From Anaerolineales bacterium (lineage in GTDB: Bacteria; Chloroflexota; Anaerolineae; Anaerolineales; Villigracilaceae), in NCBI GenBank assembly GCA_020851785.1, contig JADZCC010000081.1, forward strand, positions 1-64,000: a stretch of 64,000 nt of DNA, written 5' to 3'. Below are positions 16,640-25,462 of the stretch, in pieces. The notes beneath the pieces were generated by a model. It was not told where the DNA came from and did not search any database. It saw nothing but the letters and a program-made list of their open reading frames with translations. The number at the start of each line of letters is the position of its first letter. The stretch's first letter is position 1. The position numbers and the translations under genes are program-made.

Positions 16640-17437
16640 TTACTTCCAAATAAATTCTAAATCGGCAGTGGGAGCGCCGCCCCAATAGCTTGGGTTGGGG
16701 CTGAGCGTTAATCCGGAGTCCGTCCAGGCGGACACTGTGTAGGCCCCGCTGGAAACGATGGTTGACCCTTGCGCGCCGTAGCCGCCCAAGGCCAGCGCTT
16801 GCGGCTCTAAGATTGAAAAAGCCGGATTAGCCAGCCAGGTGAGGACGTTCGCTTCCTTGCGGCTTAAGTGCAACAGCACAGTGTGCGAATCTACTTTTTG
16901 AACGCCGTCAATGATGGATTTTGTGCGGTCGTTGGCATCTTTCTCGCCGAGGAAGCCGAGGAAGGTGGTTTCCCAGGCTTGGTACTCTGCATCGCCATGC
17001 AAACTGTTTTTCGGATCAAACCAGCGGTTGAAGTTATCTACAACCACATCGGGGGTGATTAATGTGCCGTCGCTGAAGGTAGCGCCGGAACGAAGCGTGA
17101 AAATATAATCCAACTCATCATCTGAAATCACCCAGGATTCAGCCAGGCCCGGTTGGGGTTGGCCGTTGGCGTCTAAAGTTACCAGACCAGTATAGAGATA
17201 TTTGGCCAACATCAACGAATCTGCATCCTGCGCGATGGCTGGATCTAAAAGAATGTCCTTTTGAATAGCTGTTGCGGCGTTGCCAGAAGGTTCAGCGCTG
17301 GCCGTGGAAGCCGGAGCAACGGTAACTTCCGCAGGTTGCTCGGTCGCTGGAGGTTTGGGCTGGCAACCCGCCAACCCTAAAGCTAAAATGAAACTAAAAA
17401 TCAGAAAGCGATGTGATAAAATTTTTAAGTTCTGCAT
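16640..17437 (-). CDS. Half-length family 5 (peptide-type) solute-binding lipoprotein
   Basis: This 265-residue lipoprotein has a signal sequence with lipobox LAGC. It matches the N-terminal half of ABC family 5 (oligopeptide/dipeptide type) binding proteins: LAESWVISDDELDYIFTLR, FSDGTLITPDVVVDNFNRW, and NPSYWGG near the end. Full-length members have about 500-600 residues; this one stops with TAA soon after the YWGG motif and is followed at once by a terminator. The second lobe needed to close over a ligand is missing. It could be a remnant pseudogene or a protein that now works as a single lobe. AAGGAAG precedes the chosen ATG. No transporter genes are adjacent. Confidence 0.75.
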   Translation of the reverse strand: MQNLKILSHRFLIFSFILALGLAGCQPKPPATEQPAEVTVAPASTASAEPSGNAATAIQKDILLDPAIAQDADSLMLAKYLYTGLVTLDANGQPQPGLAESWVISDDELDYIFTLRSGATFSDGTLITPDVVVDNFNRWFDPKNSLHGDAEYQAWETTFLGFLGEKDANDRTKSIIDGVQKVDSHTVLLHLSRKEANVLTWLANPAFSILEPQALALGGYGAQGSTIVSSGAYTVSAWTDSGLTLSPNPSYWGGAPTADLEFIWK

Positions 17438-17661
17438 AGGTCTGCACTTCCTTGTCATTTGATTTATGAAAATTATATTCCAAACTCCATTATATATATA
17501 GTGGGGCAAGCCTGCCAAGTTGGGTTCTCTCTATTTTTTGTCCATGAAAATCAGATAATTCAACCCTTTTTTTACGTATTCAACCACTAAGACCATGACC
17601 AAATAAACAACCAGACATTTGGTGATTTCCGTCACAATCTGAAAATGGCGTTGAGGTTTCT

Positions 17662-20600
17662 ATGAAACAAAACAGAACTACAAATTTTATGAAGTTTTTT
17701 TCCATCGTTGTGGCTTTGTCGCTCGTCTTAGCCGCATGTAAGACGGACTTTTTATCTGGTGCGGGGGGGGCAGATGCAACAGAACCGCCTCAACAATCCG
17801 TTCCCCCGACGGATCCGCCTCCTCCTCCGCCTCCAACGAACCCTCCTCCTCCGACTGCGGTTCCGCCAACAGATGCCCCAGCCCCGACGAGCGCTTCAGT
17901 TCCAACGGACGTGCCCCCAACCAGCGCTCCTGCTTCTACAGGCGTGCCTCCCACTAGCACGGTAGCCTCAACCGCTACGGCGGCAGGAGCGCAAGTCCTC
18001 CCTGCGGATACCGCCACAGCAACTGCCACGGCAACTATGACTTTAACCCTCACGGCAACTCCTGTTGTCGCGAACGCTACCGGCGCTGCGACCAGAGCTG
18101 GAGATATAAAAGATACGCTGACGCCCACGCCGACCAGCACAACGATCAGCACGCCAACGAATACCATTACAAATACCCCAACAGTCACGCTCCCATTTAC
18201 TTTAACGCCTTCCAAAACTGCAGTGGCGATAGACGAACCAGACCTGGGCTTGAGCGTGGCCTGTAATAACGATTTAACCGCCAGGTTTAGGATTAGAAAC
18301 GTGGGCGGCGATATGCTCTCCAGCGGTAGCTATACGATTAACGACCCATCAAAAGGCGTGACCGGGCCGGTCTCCTTCCAGTTAAACAGCAAAGGCGCTC
18401 TGGATTTGGGCAACCTGGCCGGGAACGCTACCGTTTCGGTGACGTACTCCACGTCTGTTTTGGCGGTGGTGAATCTTTCCGCGACGGGTACCTGTATCGG
18501 CTTGCCCACCAGCATTCCATCCAGCACGCCGACGATCACAAATACGCCTTCGGTGACGCCCACTGCAACCAATACCAGAACTCCAACGTTAACGCGAACG
18601 CCGACTCCCACAAGGACGCAAACTTATACGCCTTCGGTGACATACACGCCCTCGATTACTTATACGCCGTCCATCACCTATACTCCGTCGCTGACTTATA
18701 CGCCTTCTTTGACGTACACGCCTTCGATTACCTATACGCCTTCTTTAACGCGCACGGCGACCAATACGCGCACGCCAACTGCCACGCGCACCATCACGCC
18801 GACGCGGACGATTACGCCCACCAGAACCATTACGCCAACAAGGACAGCGACTTTTACCAAAACGCTCACTTACACGCCGTCTTTGACCTTTACGCCTTCC
18901 TTAACTTTTACGCCTTCAAACACGCCGACGATGACCTACACGCCGTCCGCCACGGCTACCATTCAAATTCTTGACGGTCAACTGGACTTGGAAGTTTATT
19001 GCAACGCCAATACCACAGCCCGCTTCTTAATCACCAACGTTTCTGGCACGGTGAGCAACGGCTCGTATTCATTAACTGCCAATACCAGCGGCAATCCGGA
19101 GTCTGGCTCGGTGAACCTGGCCGCAGGCGATTCAACGACGATCAATGGGTTGGGCTATGCCACCATGACCGTCACCTATCGGACGGATGTATTAACTTCA
19201 GTTACGTTGAGCGTTTCGGGCAACTGCGCGCCGCGCCCAACCAATACGCCCATTCCCACGGCCACCATTACAGATACGCCCACGGCGACTTCGACGTTTA
19301 CGCTGACGCCCACGGCGACTTCAACATTTACCCTGACGCCCACAGCTACTTCGACGTTCACGCTAACGCCAACCGCCACGCTGACGCCCACCAGCACGCC
19401 CGCGCCAACCTTTAGCGTCTCCGGCGCTTGTACTTCAAACATCGGCGAAGCTTCGTTTGTAATCACCAATACCAGCGGTAGCGATATGGCCGCGCCCTAC
19501 ACCTATGAGATCAAAGACGATAAAGGCGTAGTCGTGAAGACCGCCACCTTCCAACTTAAAGCGGGCGCGAGCGAAACGATCACCTATACCGGCGCGGCTG
19601 GGGCCTCTACAACCTACACCTTCTCCAGCCCGAACGACTCCACCTTGAACGTGGTCGCGGATATGTCCAAGTGTGTGCCGGTTCCGCCCACGCTCACCGT
19701 GGCAGGCAGTTGTACTTCAAACCTCGGTGAAGCCTCGTTTGTTGTCACGAATACGAGCGGTAAAGATATGACTACGCCCTATACCTATGAAATCAAGGAC
19801 GATAAAGGCGCAGTCGTGAAGACCGCCACCTTCCAACTCAAGGCGGGCGCGAGCGCGACGATCACTTATGCAGGCGCGGTTGGAGCTTCCACTACCTATA
19901 CCTTCTCCAGCCCGAACGACGCGACCTTGAACGTCGTCGCCGATATGTCCAAGTGTGTGCCTGTGCTACCCAAGATCGCTGTGGTGGGCAGTTGTACTTC
20001 AAACGTTGGCGAAGCTTCGTTTGTCGTCACCAACTCCGGCGGCGATATGACCGCGCCGTTCACCTATGAAATCAAGGATGATAAGGGCGCAGTCGTAAAG
20101 ACCGCCACCTTCCAACTCAAGGCGGGCGCGAGCGCGACGATCACCTACGCCGGTGTGGTTGGCGCTTCCTCAACCTATACCTTCTCCAGCCCGAATGACG
20201 CGACGATCAGCGCCGTGGCAGATATGTCCAAGTGTGTGACCACGCCGCCCACGCTCAAAGTGGCGGGCAGTTGTACCTCAAACATTGGCGAAGCCTCGTT
20301 TACCATCACCAATTCCGGCGGCGATATGACCGCGCCCTATACCTATGAAATCAAAGACGATAAGGGCGCAGTCGTCAAAACGGCCACCTTCCAACTCAAA
20401 GCGGGCGCAAGCGCGACGATCACCTACGCCGGCGCGGCGGGAGCCTCCTCAACTTACACCTTCTCCAGCCCGAACGACGCGGCTTTGAATGTGGTTGCCG
20501 ACATGTCCAAGTGTGTGCCCACGCCAAAACTGCCAGCGCTAACCGCTACCGGCATGTGTACTGAAAACGTCGAAGAAGCCAGGTTCGTCATTACGAACAA

Positions 20601-21798
20601 CGGCGGCCCGATGACGAAATCCTATACCTATGAGGTCCAGGATAGCAATGGGAACGTCGTTAAGACGGATACCTTCCAACTCGCCGCCGGCGACAACCTG
20701 ACGATCGTGATCTCCGGTAAGTACGCCGGGCTGACCCTGTTCGTGATTGACGACAAAAATGTGAAGACCCAGGTGGCCACGGCGAACTGTAACGAATCGG
20801 TGCCGAACGTCGCTCCGGCCACATCGCAACCGTGTATCCAGTGCCTGATCTTCCACACCTTCCGCGACGAAAATTTGGAAGTCTATCGTTTGGATGGCGT
20901 TGAAGGACAGCCGGGCTTCAAACTGTACAACTTATCCAGAAGCGGAGCGGTGGACAGCCGCCCAAGCCGCGCGCCCAACGACTCTGAAGTCGTCTTCCAA
21001 AGCAACCGCGACGGCAACGTGGAACTCTACACGACCGACATGCTCGGAAGCGGCGAAGCCACCCGCCTGACGAAGACCAACTCGAACAACACCAACCCGA
21101 TGTACGCTCCAGACGCGCGCACGATTGTCTATCAGAGCGACCGTAACGGTAACTTCGACCTTTTCACCATTGACCAGACCAGCGGCAAGGAAACTCAAAT
21201 TACGAGCGACGAAGCGGACGACGTGAATCCGTTCTACTCGCCGGATTTGAACTGGCTGGTCTTCCAAAGCAACCGCAACGGCAACTGGGACATCTTCGCC
21301 CTCAACGTCAAAACCGGCACCGAATATCAAATCACCAACACGCCAGCCGACGAAGTCTTCCCCAGTTGGTCGCCCAATGGCAAGTTGATTTCCTTCATAA
21401 TTGATAAGGACGGCGCGACGAACTTGTACATCATGGATACCGACGGCAAGAACATTAAGCAGATCACCACCGATGGTAAAACCGTGAACGGCGTTTGGTC
21501 GCCCGAAGGAGACCGCATCGCCTACCAATCCGAACGCGATGGCAATCTGGATGTGTACAGCTACGACACCCGCGACGGCAAGGAATATCGCGTCACCGAC
21601 TACGCCGGGCTGGATTCTGGCCCAACCTGGGATTGTGGCGGCGACAACCTGGCCTTCACCTCAGACCGCGACGGCGACACGAACATCTTCCAAGTCTATT
21701 GGCAGGGCGGCGCGGCAGGCAACATGACGATTGACCCAGCTACGGATAAATGGTCGCAATGGCGGCCCTCCAACGACGTCTCCAGCGTTGGGTATTAG
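17662..21798 (+). CDS. Giant repeat lipoprotein: TPS linkers, five beta repeats, TolB-like propeller
   Basis: This 1378-residue exported lipoprotein has a lipobox LAAC near residue 25 and then a Pro/Thr-rich stretch to about residue 180. Two related beta domains follow (about 192-275 and 435-515), separated by TYTPS-type repeats. A further TPTATSTFTL repeat leads to five tandem beta domains of about 93 residues (GSCTSNxGEASFVxTN ... YTFSSPNDATLNVVADMSKC), each bounded by Cys residues. The C-terminal ~330 residues form a PD40 propeller (FQSNRDGNVELYT and similar). It probably forms a long surface stalk carrying a propeller head. The 224-base gap before it holds only the divergent start of the binding-protein gene; no clear promoter was found. 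Confidence 0.85.
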   Translation: MKQNRTTNFMKFFSIVVALSLVLAACKTDFLSGAGGADATEPPQQSVPPTDPPPPPPPTNPPPPTAVPPTDAPAPTSASVPTDVPPTSAPASTGVPPTSTVASTATAAGAQVLPADTATATATATMTLTLTATPVVANATGAATRAGDIKDTLTPTPTSTTISTPTNTITNTPTVTLPFTLTPSKTAVAIDEPDLGLSVACNNDLTARFRIRNVGGDMLSSGSYTINDPSKGVTGPVSFQLNSKGALDLGNLAGNATVSVTYSTSVLAVVNLSATGTCIGLPTSIPSSTPTITNTPSVTPTATNTRTPTLTRTPTPTRTQTYTPSVTYTPSITYTPSITYTPSLTYTPSLTYTPSITYTPSLTRTATNTRTPTATRTITPTRTITPTRTITPTRTATFTKTLTYTPSLTFTPSLTFTPSNTPTMTYTPSATATIQILDGQLDLEVYCNANTTARFLITNVSGTVSNGSYSLTANTSGNPESGSVNLAAGDSTTINGLGYATMTVTYRTDVLTSVTLSVSGNCAPRPTNTPIPTATITDTPTATSTFTLTPTATSTFTLTPTATSTFTLTPTATLTPTSTPAPTFSVSGACTSNIGEASFVITNTSGSDMAAPYTYEIKDDKGVVVKTATFQLKAGASETITYTGAAGASTTYTFSSPNDSTLNVVADMSKCVPVPPTLTVAGSCTSNLGEASFVVTNTSGKDMTTPYTYEIKDDKGAVVKTATFQLKAGASATITYAGAVGASTTYTFSSPNDATLNVVADMSKCVPVLPKIAVVGSCTSNVGEASFVVTNSGGDMTAPFTYEIKDDKGAVVKTATFQLKAGASATITYAGVVGASSTYTFSSPNDATISAVADMSKCVTTPPTLKVAGSCTSNIGEASFTITNSGGDMTAPYTYEIKDDKGAVVKTATFQLKAGASATITYAGAAGASSTYTFSSPNDAALNVVADMSKCVPTPKLPALTATGMCTENVEEARFVITNNGGPMTKSYTYEVQDSNGNVVKTDTFQLAAGDNLTIVISGKYAGLTLFVIDDKNVKTQVATANCNESVPNVAPATSQPCIQCLIFHTFRDENLEVYRLDGVEGQPGFKLYNLSRSGAVDSRPSRAPNDSEVVFQSNRDGNVELYTTDMLGSGEATRLTKTNSNNTNPMYAPDARTIVYQSDRNGNFDLFTIDQTSGKETQITSDEADDVNPFYSPDLNWLVFQSNRNGNWDIFALNVKTGTEYQITNTPADEVFPSWSPNGKLISFIIDKDGATNLYIMDTDGKNIKQITTDGKTVNGVWSPEGDRIAYQSERDGNLDVYSYDTRDGKEYRVTDYAGLDSGPTWDCGGDNLAFTSDRDGDTNIFQVYWQGGAAGNMTIDPATDKWSQWRPSNDVSSVGY
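18621..18750 (+). repeat. 15-bp tandem repeat encoding TYTPS units
   Basis: About eight near-copies of a 15-base unit (consensus ACNTATACGCCTTCN) encode T-Y-T-P-S in the linker of the giant lipoprotein. Such in-frame repeats can change copy number by slippage. Confidence 0.85.
19265..19390 (+). repeat. 30-bp tandem repeat encoding TPTATSTFTL
   Basis: Three close copies of a 30-base unit encode TPTATSTFTL, with a shortened fourth. They form the second linker of the giant lipoprotein. Confidence 0.85.
19406..20795 (+). repeat. Tandem ~280-bp domain repeats
   Basis: Four highly similar units of about 280 bases start near 19406, 19690, 19973 and 20250. A more divergent fifth starts near 20530. 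Units 1-4 are nearly identical over long stretches (YEIKDDKGAVVKTATFQLKAG in each), which indicates recent amplification or gene conversion. Confidence 0.85.
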
Positions 21799-21816
21799 CC
21801 GAAATATAAATTACGA

Positions 21817-21852
21817 AAAAAAACGGTCGCCTTCAAAAGGCGACCGTTTTTT
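21817..21852. terminator. Strong bidirectional terminator
   Basis: ACGGTCGCCTT pairs with AAGGCGACCGT; an A run precedes it and a T run follows it. It separates the giant lipoprotein gene from the convergent MinD operon. Confidence 0.93.
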
Positions 21853-21871
21853 ATATGTAAACCTCAGCTTT

Positions 21872-22231
21872 TTACTTTTTCAACTTCTGATCCAAAGAAG
21901 ACCAGATGCCGTTGGCCAGCGTACTGCCGCTCTTCCTTTTAAGGTTGACCTTGTAAATAGCCTTCTCTTTTTCGCCAATGCGAATCAGCCAGAACTGTTC
22001 GGTTAAGGAAGCCAGCGCTTCATCTAACGAGTTGGGAGTCAGGCGTTCCGCTTCTGGCATGGCGTCCATCACTTCGCGCAGTCGGGGATAGGTCATCTGC
22101 AATTCTCGCAACATGAGCTTCATAATTTTACGAAGCGTGGGGGAAAGCTCAACCAAATCGAGCGGCGTAATGCCACCTTCTTTCTGCTTATTCTCAATTT
22201 CCTTGTTTAACCGATCGAAGACTCCGGGCAT
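21872..22231 (-). CDS. Small partner protein of MinD-like ATPase (copy 1)
   Basis: I do not recognise a named family for this 119-residue protein. Its predicted pattern is helical with a beta-hairpin-like end, compatible with a winged helix. It resembles the 111-residue protein at 27473-27805, which also sits directly after a MinD-like gene. Both share ITPLDLVELSPTLRKIM / IRPSDVVLFPEPLRSAL, then M-[LI]-R, then a late hydrophobic strand (FWLIRI / LFVISR) and an aromatic KV/ES segment. It is the last gene of a five-gene minus-strand operon, 9 bases after the zinc-finger gene, and GAGG precedes the ATG. Confidence 0.7.
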   Translation of the reverse strand: MPGVFDRLNKEIENKQKEGGITPLDLVELSPTLRKIMKLMLRELQMTYPRLREVMDAMPEAERLTPNSLDEALASLTEQFWLIRIGEKEKAIYKVNLKRKSGSTLANGIWSSLDQKLKK

Positions 22232-22240
22232 GGCAACCTC

Positions 22241-22453
22241 TTAATATAATTCCGGCATACTAATCGGCTCTGGTTGCGGTTCGCATTCCCCGCACCAGAT
22301 CACGTTGGCCACCGCCAGCCCTTTGGGCGTGTTGTTTGCGCCAAGAAACAGCGTAATAAAAGTGGACATGGTGGAAGCGTGATCTTTGCAGACAAAACGC
22401 CCGCAAAACGCGCAGGCGGCGCGGGGCGGTTCTTCACAGTGCCAACATTTCAT
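22241..22453 (-). CDS. Small zinc-finger protein
   Basis: This 70-residue protein has Cys/His pairs CWHC (3-6), CAFC (14-17), Cys22 and His25 in GRFVCKDH, and CGEC (54-57). This is enough for two zinc sites in a B-box or treble-clef-like arrangement. A hydrophobic stretch separates the two parts. The ATG at 22453 is chosen because AGGCGG lies just upstream and it begins right at the finger; it follows the MinD-like stop codon by 8 bases. Its place between the ATPase and the small partner suggests a role in the same complex. Function unknown. Confidence 0.68.
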   Translation of the reverse strand: MKCWHCEEPPRAACAFCGRFVCKDHASTMSTFITLFLGANNTPKGLAVANVIWCGECEPQPEPISMPELY

Positions 22454-22461
22454 ACCGCCTC

Positions 22462-23247
22462 CTATTCCAGCGCCAGAATGGCGGACGCCACGCCGCGCAG
22501 GGCGGTTGACCATGCGTGGTCGGGATATTTGAGCGAGAAAAGGTCCTGGCTGGCGTTATCTGCCAGGTCAAAACTGAGCGGTAAAATGCCCGCTACTGGC
22601 GCGTTGAATTTCGACTCAATGTCGTTTTTAATCGTTTGAAAATCGTACTTGGGCAAAGCCTTGTTGACCATTAACAACAAGTTCGGCACGTCCAAACTGC
22701 GGGCAATATCCACCGTTACGGAAGTCCCCTGAATGTCTTGATTGTCCGGGCGGAGGATGATGATTAGGATGTCGGATGTGGCAATCGAAAGTAGAGTCTC
22801 TTCGTTGAGGCCGGGATGCGTATCAATAAAAAGGTAATCCAGGTCAAACTCTGTAATCGTGCTTTGCAAACCCTCGTTCAGGCGGTTGAAATCAATGCCT
22901 TCTTTTAAGATCTGGCTGATCTCGCGCCCGCGAATGCTGGAAGGGAAGAGCCATAAATTTTTTCCCGCCAGCTTTGCGCGTCCTTCCGCGTCGCCGGTGT
23001 TTTCGCCAACCTGAAAACCCACCTCGCGGATGGAAGCCTTGTCGTGAAGAAAGTCGTTGAGGGTTTTACCCATCTTCGTTTCGTCCAACCCGAACAACAC
23101 GTGAATCCCCGGCGATTGAATATCCGTATCCACCACGCCCACGCGCTTGCCGGTCAGCGCCACCTGCGCGGCCAGGTTGGCGGTGGTGTTCGATTTACCC
23201 GTCCCGCCGCGAAACGAATGGATTGAAACAATCTTGCCTTTGCTCAT
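22462..23247 (-). CDS. MinD/ParA-like ATPase (copy 1)
   Basis: This is a 261-residue deviant Walker-A ATPase of the SIMIBI class. The Walker A is SFRGGTGKSN at about residues 11-20, where the usual signature Lys is Arg. VVDTDIQSPG and IDTHPGLNEET are the switch regions. It is similar throughout to the second copy at 26708 (about half of positions by eye). Such proteins dimerise with ATP and position or regulate partners at membranes or nucleoid. No amphipathic C-terminal helix like that of MinD is obvious. The operon order is protease, cNMP protein, this ATPase, zinc finger, small partner. Confidence 0.88.
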   Translation of the reverse strand: MSKGKIVSIHSFRGGTGKSNTTANLAAQVALTGKRVGVVDTDIQSPGIHVLFGLDETKMGKTLNDFLHDKASIREVGFQVGENTGDAEGRAKLAGKNLWLFPSSIRGREISQILKEGIDFNRLNEGLQSTITEFDLDYLFIDTHPGLNEETLLSIATSDILIIILRPDNQDIQGTSVTVDIARSLDVPNLLLMVNKALPKYDFQTIKNDIESKFNAPVAGILPLSFDLADNASQDLFSLKYPDHAWSTALRGVASAILALE

Positions 23248-23261
23248 TCAGCCTCCAAACT

Positions 23262-23999
23262 TTAACTCTGATTTCTTTTTTGTCTCAGCGTTCTGGCCTG
23301 TTCTTTCAAGTTGGCATAAAATTCAGTGCTGGTAATTTCTTCAAAATCCTGCTTGCGCCGCGTCTGATCAATTTCAAAAGTCAGTTGTTCCAATTGTTTT
23401 TTCAGCCCGTCTTCGCGCTCTTTCACTTTACGCACCATCGTAAAAAAAGCGGAAAGCAGTTCAGTGGCCTTGTCGTCGCTGGCTCCCGCGCCAACCGACA
23501 GCGGTTGCGTCGCCTCAATGAACGAATAATCCCCGGCGGCGGTCTTCTGCGACCAATCAATCGCCTTTTCAATATAAGTCGTGTTATGGCGCAGACGGTC
23601 TGAATAACTTAAGATAATCGCAAACCCCACTTCCGGGTTTTTATCCAGCACGTCCATAAAGATCGCGCGGCTGATTTCCAAAACCTGCGCCGCTTCCAAT
23701 GCAATCACCGAAGCCGAGCGCAAGCCGCTATCGAACAGGGACATTTCGCCAATCACTTCGCCCGCCCCGCATTTGTTCAAAATTAATTCGTCGCCCTTTG
23801 AATCTTCGGTGACGATCTTCACCCAACCCTGGCTGATGATAAACAGCGAGTTGCCCACCTCGCCTTTTTTGATCAGCGTTTCCCCGGCCGCAAGGATGCG
23901 CGGCATGGCGCTTTCCGTCAACGTGCGGAGCAGGTCGTCGCTCAGCCCTTTGAAAACGCTCGTCTTCCGTAAAAAGTCCAAAATATCTTGATGAATCAT
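23262..23999 (-). CDS. Cyclic-nucleotide-binding protein with coiled-coil tail
   Basis: This 245-residue protein has a cNMP-binding (CRP-type) beta-barrel at about residues 10-125. The phosphate cassette looks competent (GEVIGEMSLFDSGLRSASV, with the Glu and Arg that bind the ribose phosphate). It lacks the helix-turn-helix of CRP. Instead a helical region leads to a coiled coil and a tail (EITSTEFYANLKEQA) that matches the tail of the GAF protein at 12861. The ATG at 23999 overlaps the stop codon of the PrsW-like gene by 4 bases. It is therefore a soluble cNMP sensor acting by protein contact, probably with the ATPase encoded 14 bases downstream (inference). Confidence 0.85.
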   Translation of the reverse strand: MIHQDILDFLRKTSVFKGLSDDLLRTLTESAMPRILAAGETLIKKGEVGNSLFIISQGWVKIVTEDSKGDELILNKCGAGEVIGEMSLFDSGLRSASVIALEAAQVLEISRAIFMDVLDKNPEVGFAIILSYSDRLRHNTTYIEKAIDWSQKTAAGDYSFIEATQPLSVGAGASDDKATELLSAFFTMVRKVKEREDGLKKQLEQLTFEIDQTRRKQDFEEITSTEFYANLKEQARTLRQKRNQS

Positions 24000-25096
24000 T
24001 TGTCGTCCTGTGCGGCGTTGGCGTCTTTGATTTTGGTATTCATGCGATCCCACAACCCGCCGCCTTTTTGACCCAGGCCTGCCGCGGCCACCCGGGCATT
24101 CAACAAATTCCAAAGCTGGGTCTCCTGCCCCGAATATACTACCCGGACCTGCAACATGCAATACGAGCCGATTTGCTTGCGGAGTTGATTCGTCTCTTCA
24201 ATCAGCCCGTTGATGATTTCTTGAATCTCACTGCGTCGCTCTGGATTGGGCGCGGTTTCCAGCAATCTGCGTTTAATGCCAATCTCGCCCTGCTTGTAAA
24301 TGTAAGTGCGAATGAGCGTCACAGTAGATGGACCAAATCGCGCTTTCAGCGGCGCGAGGAGTTCTTCAATCACGTCAATCTGGCTGGCCAGTTTCGTTTC
24401 TTCTTTTGTGGCGCGGGCGGCGCTATCCAGTTTTTCTTTGACCCATAACTTTTGCACCTGCATGCCCTGACGAATTAGATACCAGATGAACGCGCCCCCG
24501 GCCGCCCCAAAGATGAAGGCCACCACAATCGCCACGCCCGCGCTGACGATGGTATTAAAAATAATATGAAAGAGGATTGAAACGCCATACCCGGCGAAGA
24601 TGTAAAGCCAGGCCTTCCATGAAAGGTCCGAACGGCGATACGCCAGCCCGCCGCTGATGATGCCCGTGCCGGTGGCGTGGATTAAGTTGGTGGAGAAAAC
24701 CCGCGCCAAGGCCACGGCCAAAGCCATTTCTGGATGGCCGGTGACGTATTCAAAATTTTCAGCGATTGCAAAGCCAATGCCCGCCCCAAAGCCATAAATC
24801 ACGCCGTCTACGATGAAGTTGAAGTCCGGGCGTTGAATCAGGTAAATCAGAATCAGCGATTTGAGGATTTCTTCCAAAATGGGCGCCAGCACGCGAATGA
24901 CTGTAATCCGCGAGGCCCAGCCGAGGTGAATGATGGCCGGGTTAATCTGCGCCGCCAGCAGGTAGGCGAGGATGCCCCAGACGAACGTTAAAGCATGGAA
25001 GGAGACGCGGCTGGTTTTGTATTTATCCAACCCGCGAATGTAGAGAAAAAAAGAAAAGGGAATTAAAACCGCGATGACCAGCGCCAGATATAGCAT
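23996..25096 (-). CDS. PrsW-family membrane protease-like protein
   Basis: This 366-residue protein has about eight membrane segments in its first 250 residues and a charged helical C-terminal region of about 120 residues. The PrsW-type motifs are present: EEILKS (Glu-Glu), FGFAIAENFEYV, and a His-containing HATGTG. These are thought to form the active site of site-1 proteases that cut anti-sigma factors. The cytosolic C-terminal extension is unusual for PrsW. Start choice is uncertain: 25096 begins directly with the first membrane helix, while 25123 is an in-frame alternative; neither has a good Shine-Dalgarno. It is the first gene of the operon and overlaps the cNMP gene. Confidence 0.8.
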   Translation of the reverse strand: MLYLALVIAVLIPFSFFLYIRGLDKYKTSRVSFHALTFVWGILAYLLAAQINPAIIHLGWASRITVIRVLAPILEEILKSLILIYLIQRPDFNFIVDGVIYGFGAGIGFAIAENFEYVTGHPEMALAVALARVFSTNLIHATGTGIISGGLAYRRSDLSWKAWLYIFAGYGVSILFHIIFNTIVSAGVAIVVAFIFGAAGGAFIWYLIRQGMQVQKLWVKEKLDSAARATKEETKLASQIDVIEELLAPLKARFGPSTVTLIRTYIYKQGEIGIKRRLLETAPNPERRSEIQEIINGLIEETNQLRKQIGSYCMLQVRVVYSGQETQLWNLLNARVAAAGLGQKGGGLWDRMNTKIKDANAAQDDK

Positions 25097-25167
25097 TGTG
25101 CTGAAATCATACCGTATCTGCATACGCCCCGCAAGATGAGATTGAAAGAAAACTAACAACCTGACAG

Positions 25168-25267
25168 TTTCAAGATTGGACGCGGACGAGCGCTGATAGA
25201 CGCGGAAAAAACACCTTTGTCAATCAAAACCCTAAAAATATCCGCGTCCCAAAAGAAAAGTGTCGGG
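25168..25267 (-). repeat. Interspersed ~97-bp repeat, copy A
   Basis: Read on the minus strand, this begins CCCGACACTTTTCTTTTGGG and ends GCGCTCGTCCGCGTCCAAT plus CTTGAAA. The same two ends occur at 41359-41454 with a diverged middle, and the first end occurs alone at 39261-39297. It lies in the non-coding 25097-25462 interval, together with a terminator and a palindromic element. Confidence 0.8.
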
Positions 25268-25281
25268 TGGCTAGAAAGAAA

Positions 25282-25310
25282 AAAACGCCCCAAAAAGGTG
25301 GGCGTTTTTT
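25282..25310. terminator. Bidirectional terminator
   Basis: AAAACGCCC and GGGCGTTTTTT form a stem around CAAAAAGGT. On the minus strand it ends in a long T run and would stop the sigma/membrane-protein operon from 26490. Confidence 0.8.
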
Positions 25311-25338
25311 CTTTGATTGGCGATTGTTGTTAAACCAT

Positions 25339-25453
25339 GACTTACGCAGATCAAAATCTTTTGCCACGAATTACGCGAATTTCGCTAATTTTTAAAAACA
25401 ATTCGCGTGAATTAGCGAAATTCGCGGCTTGGTCTTGGGGTTTTGCGTAAGTC
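25339..25453. repeat. MITE-like palindromic element
   Basis: This 115-base element is bounded by perfect 10-base inverted repeats GACTTACGCA (25339-25348) and TGCGTAAGTC (25444-25453). A second internal inverted repeat (CGAATTTCGCTAATT with AATTAGCGAAATTCG) surrounds a short A/T centre. No coding potential. Such structures usually derive from an insertion sequence with the same ends. No clear target duplication is seen. Confidence 0.72.
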
Positions 25454-25462
25454 CTATAAACT

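Noticed and set aside
17790..18215. Minus-strand frame rich in Val/Gly opposite the giant lipoprotein
   Set aside because: Produced by the reverse complement of Thr/Pro codons.
17662..20795. Tandem repeats as a CRISPR array
   Set aside because: The repeats are coding, in frame, contiguous without unique spacers, and lie within one open gene.
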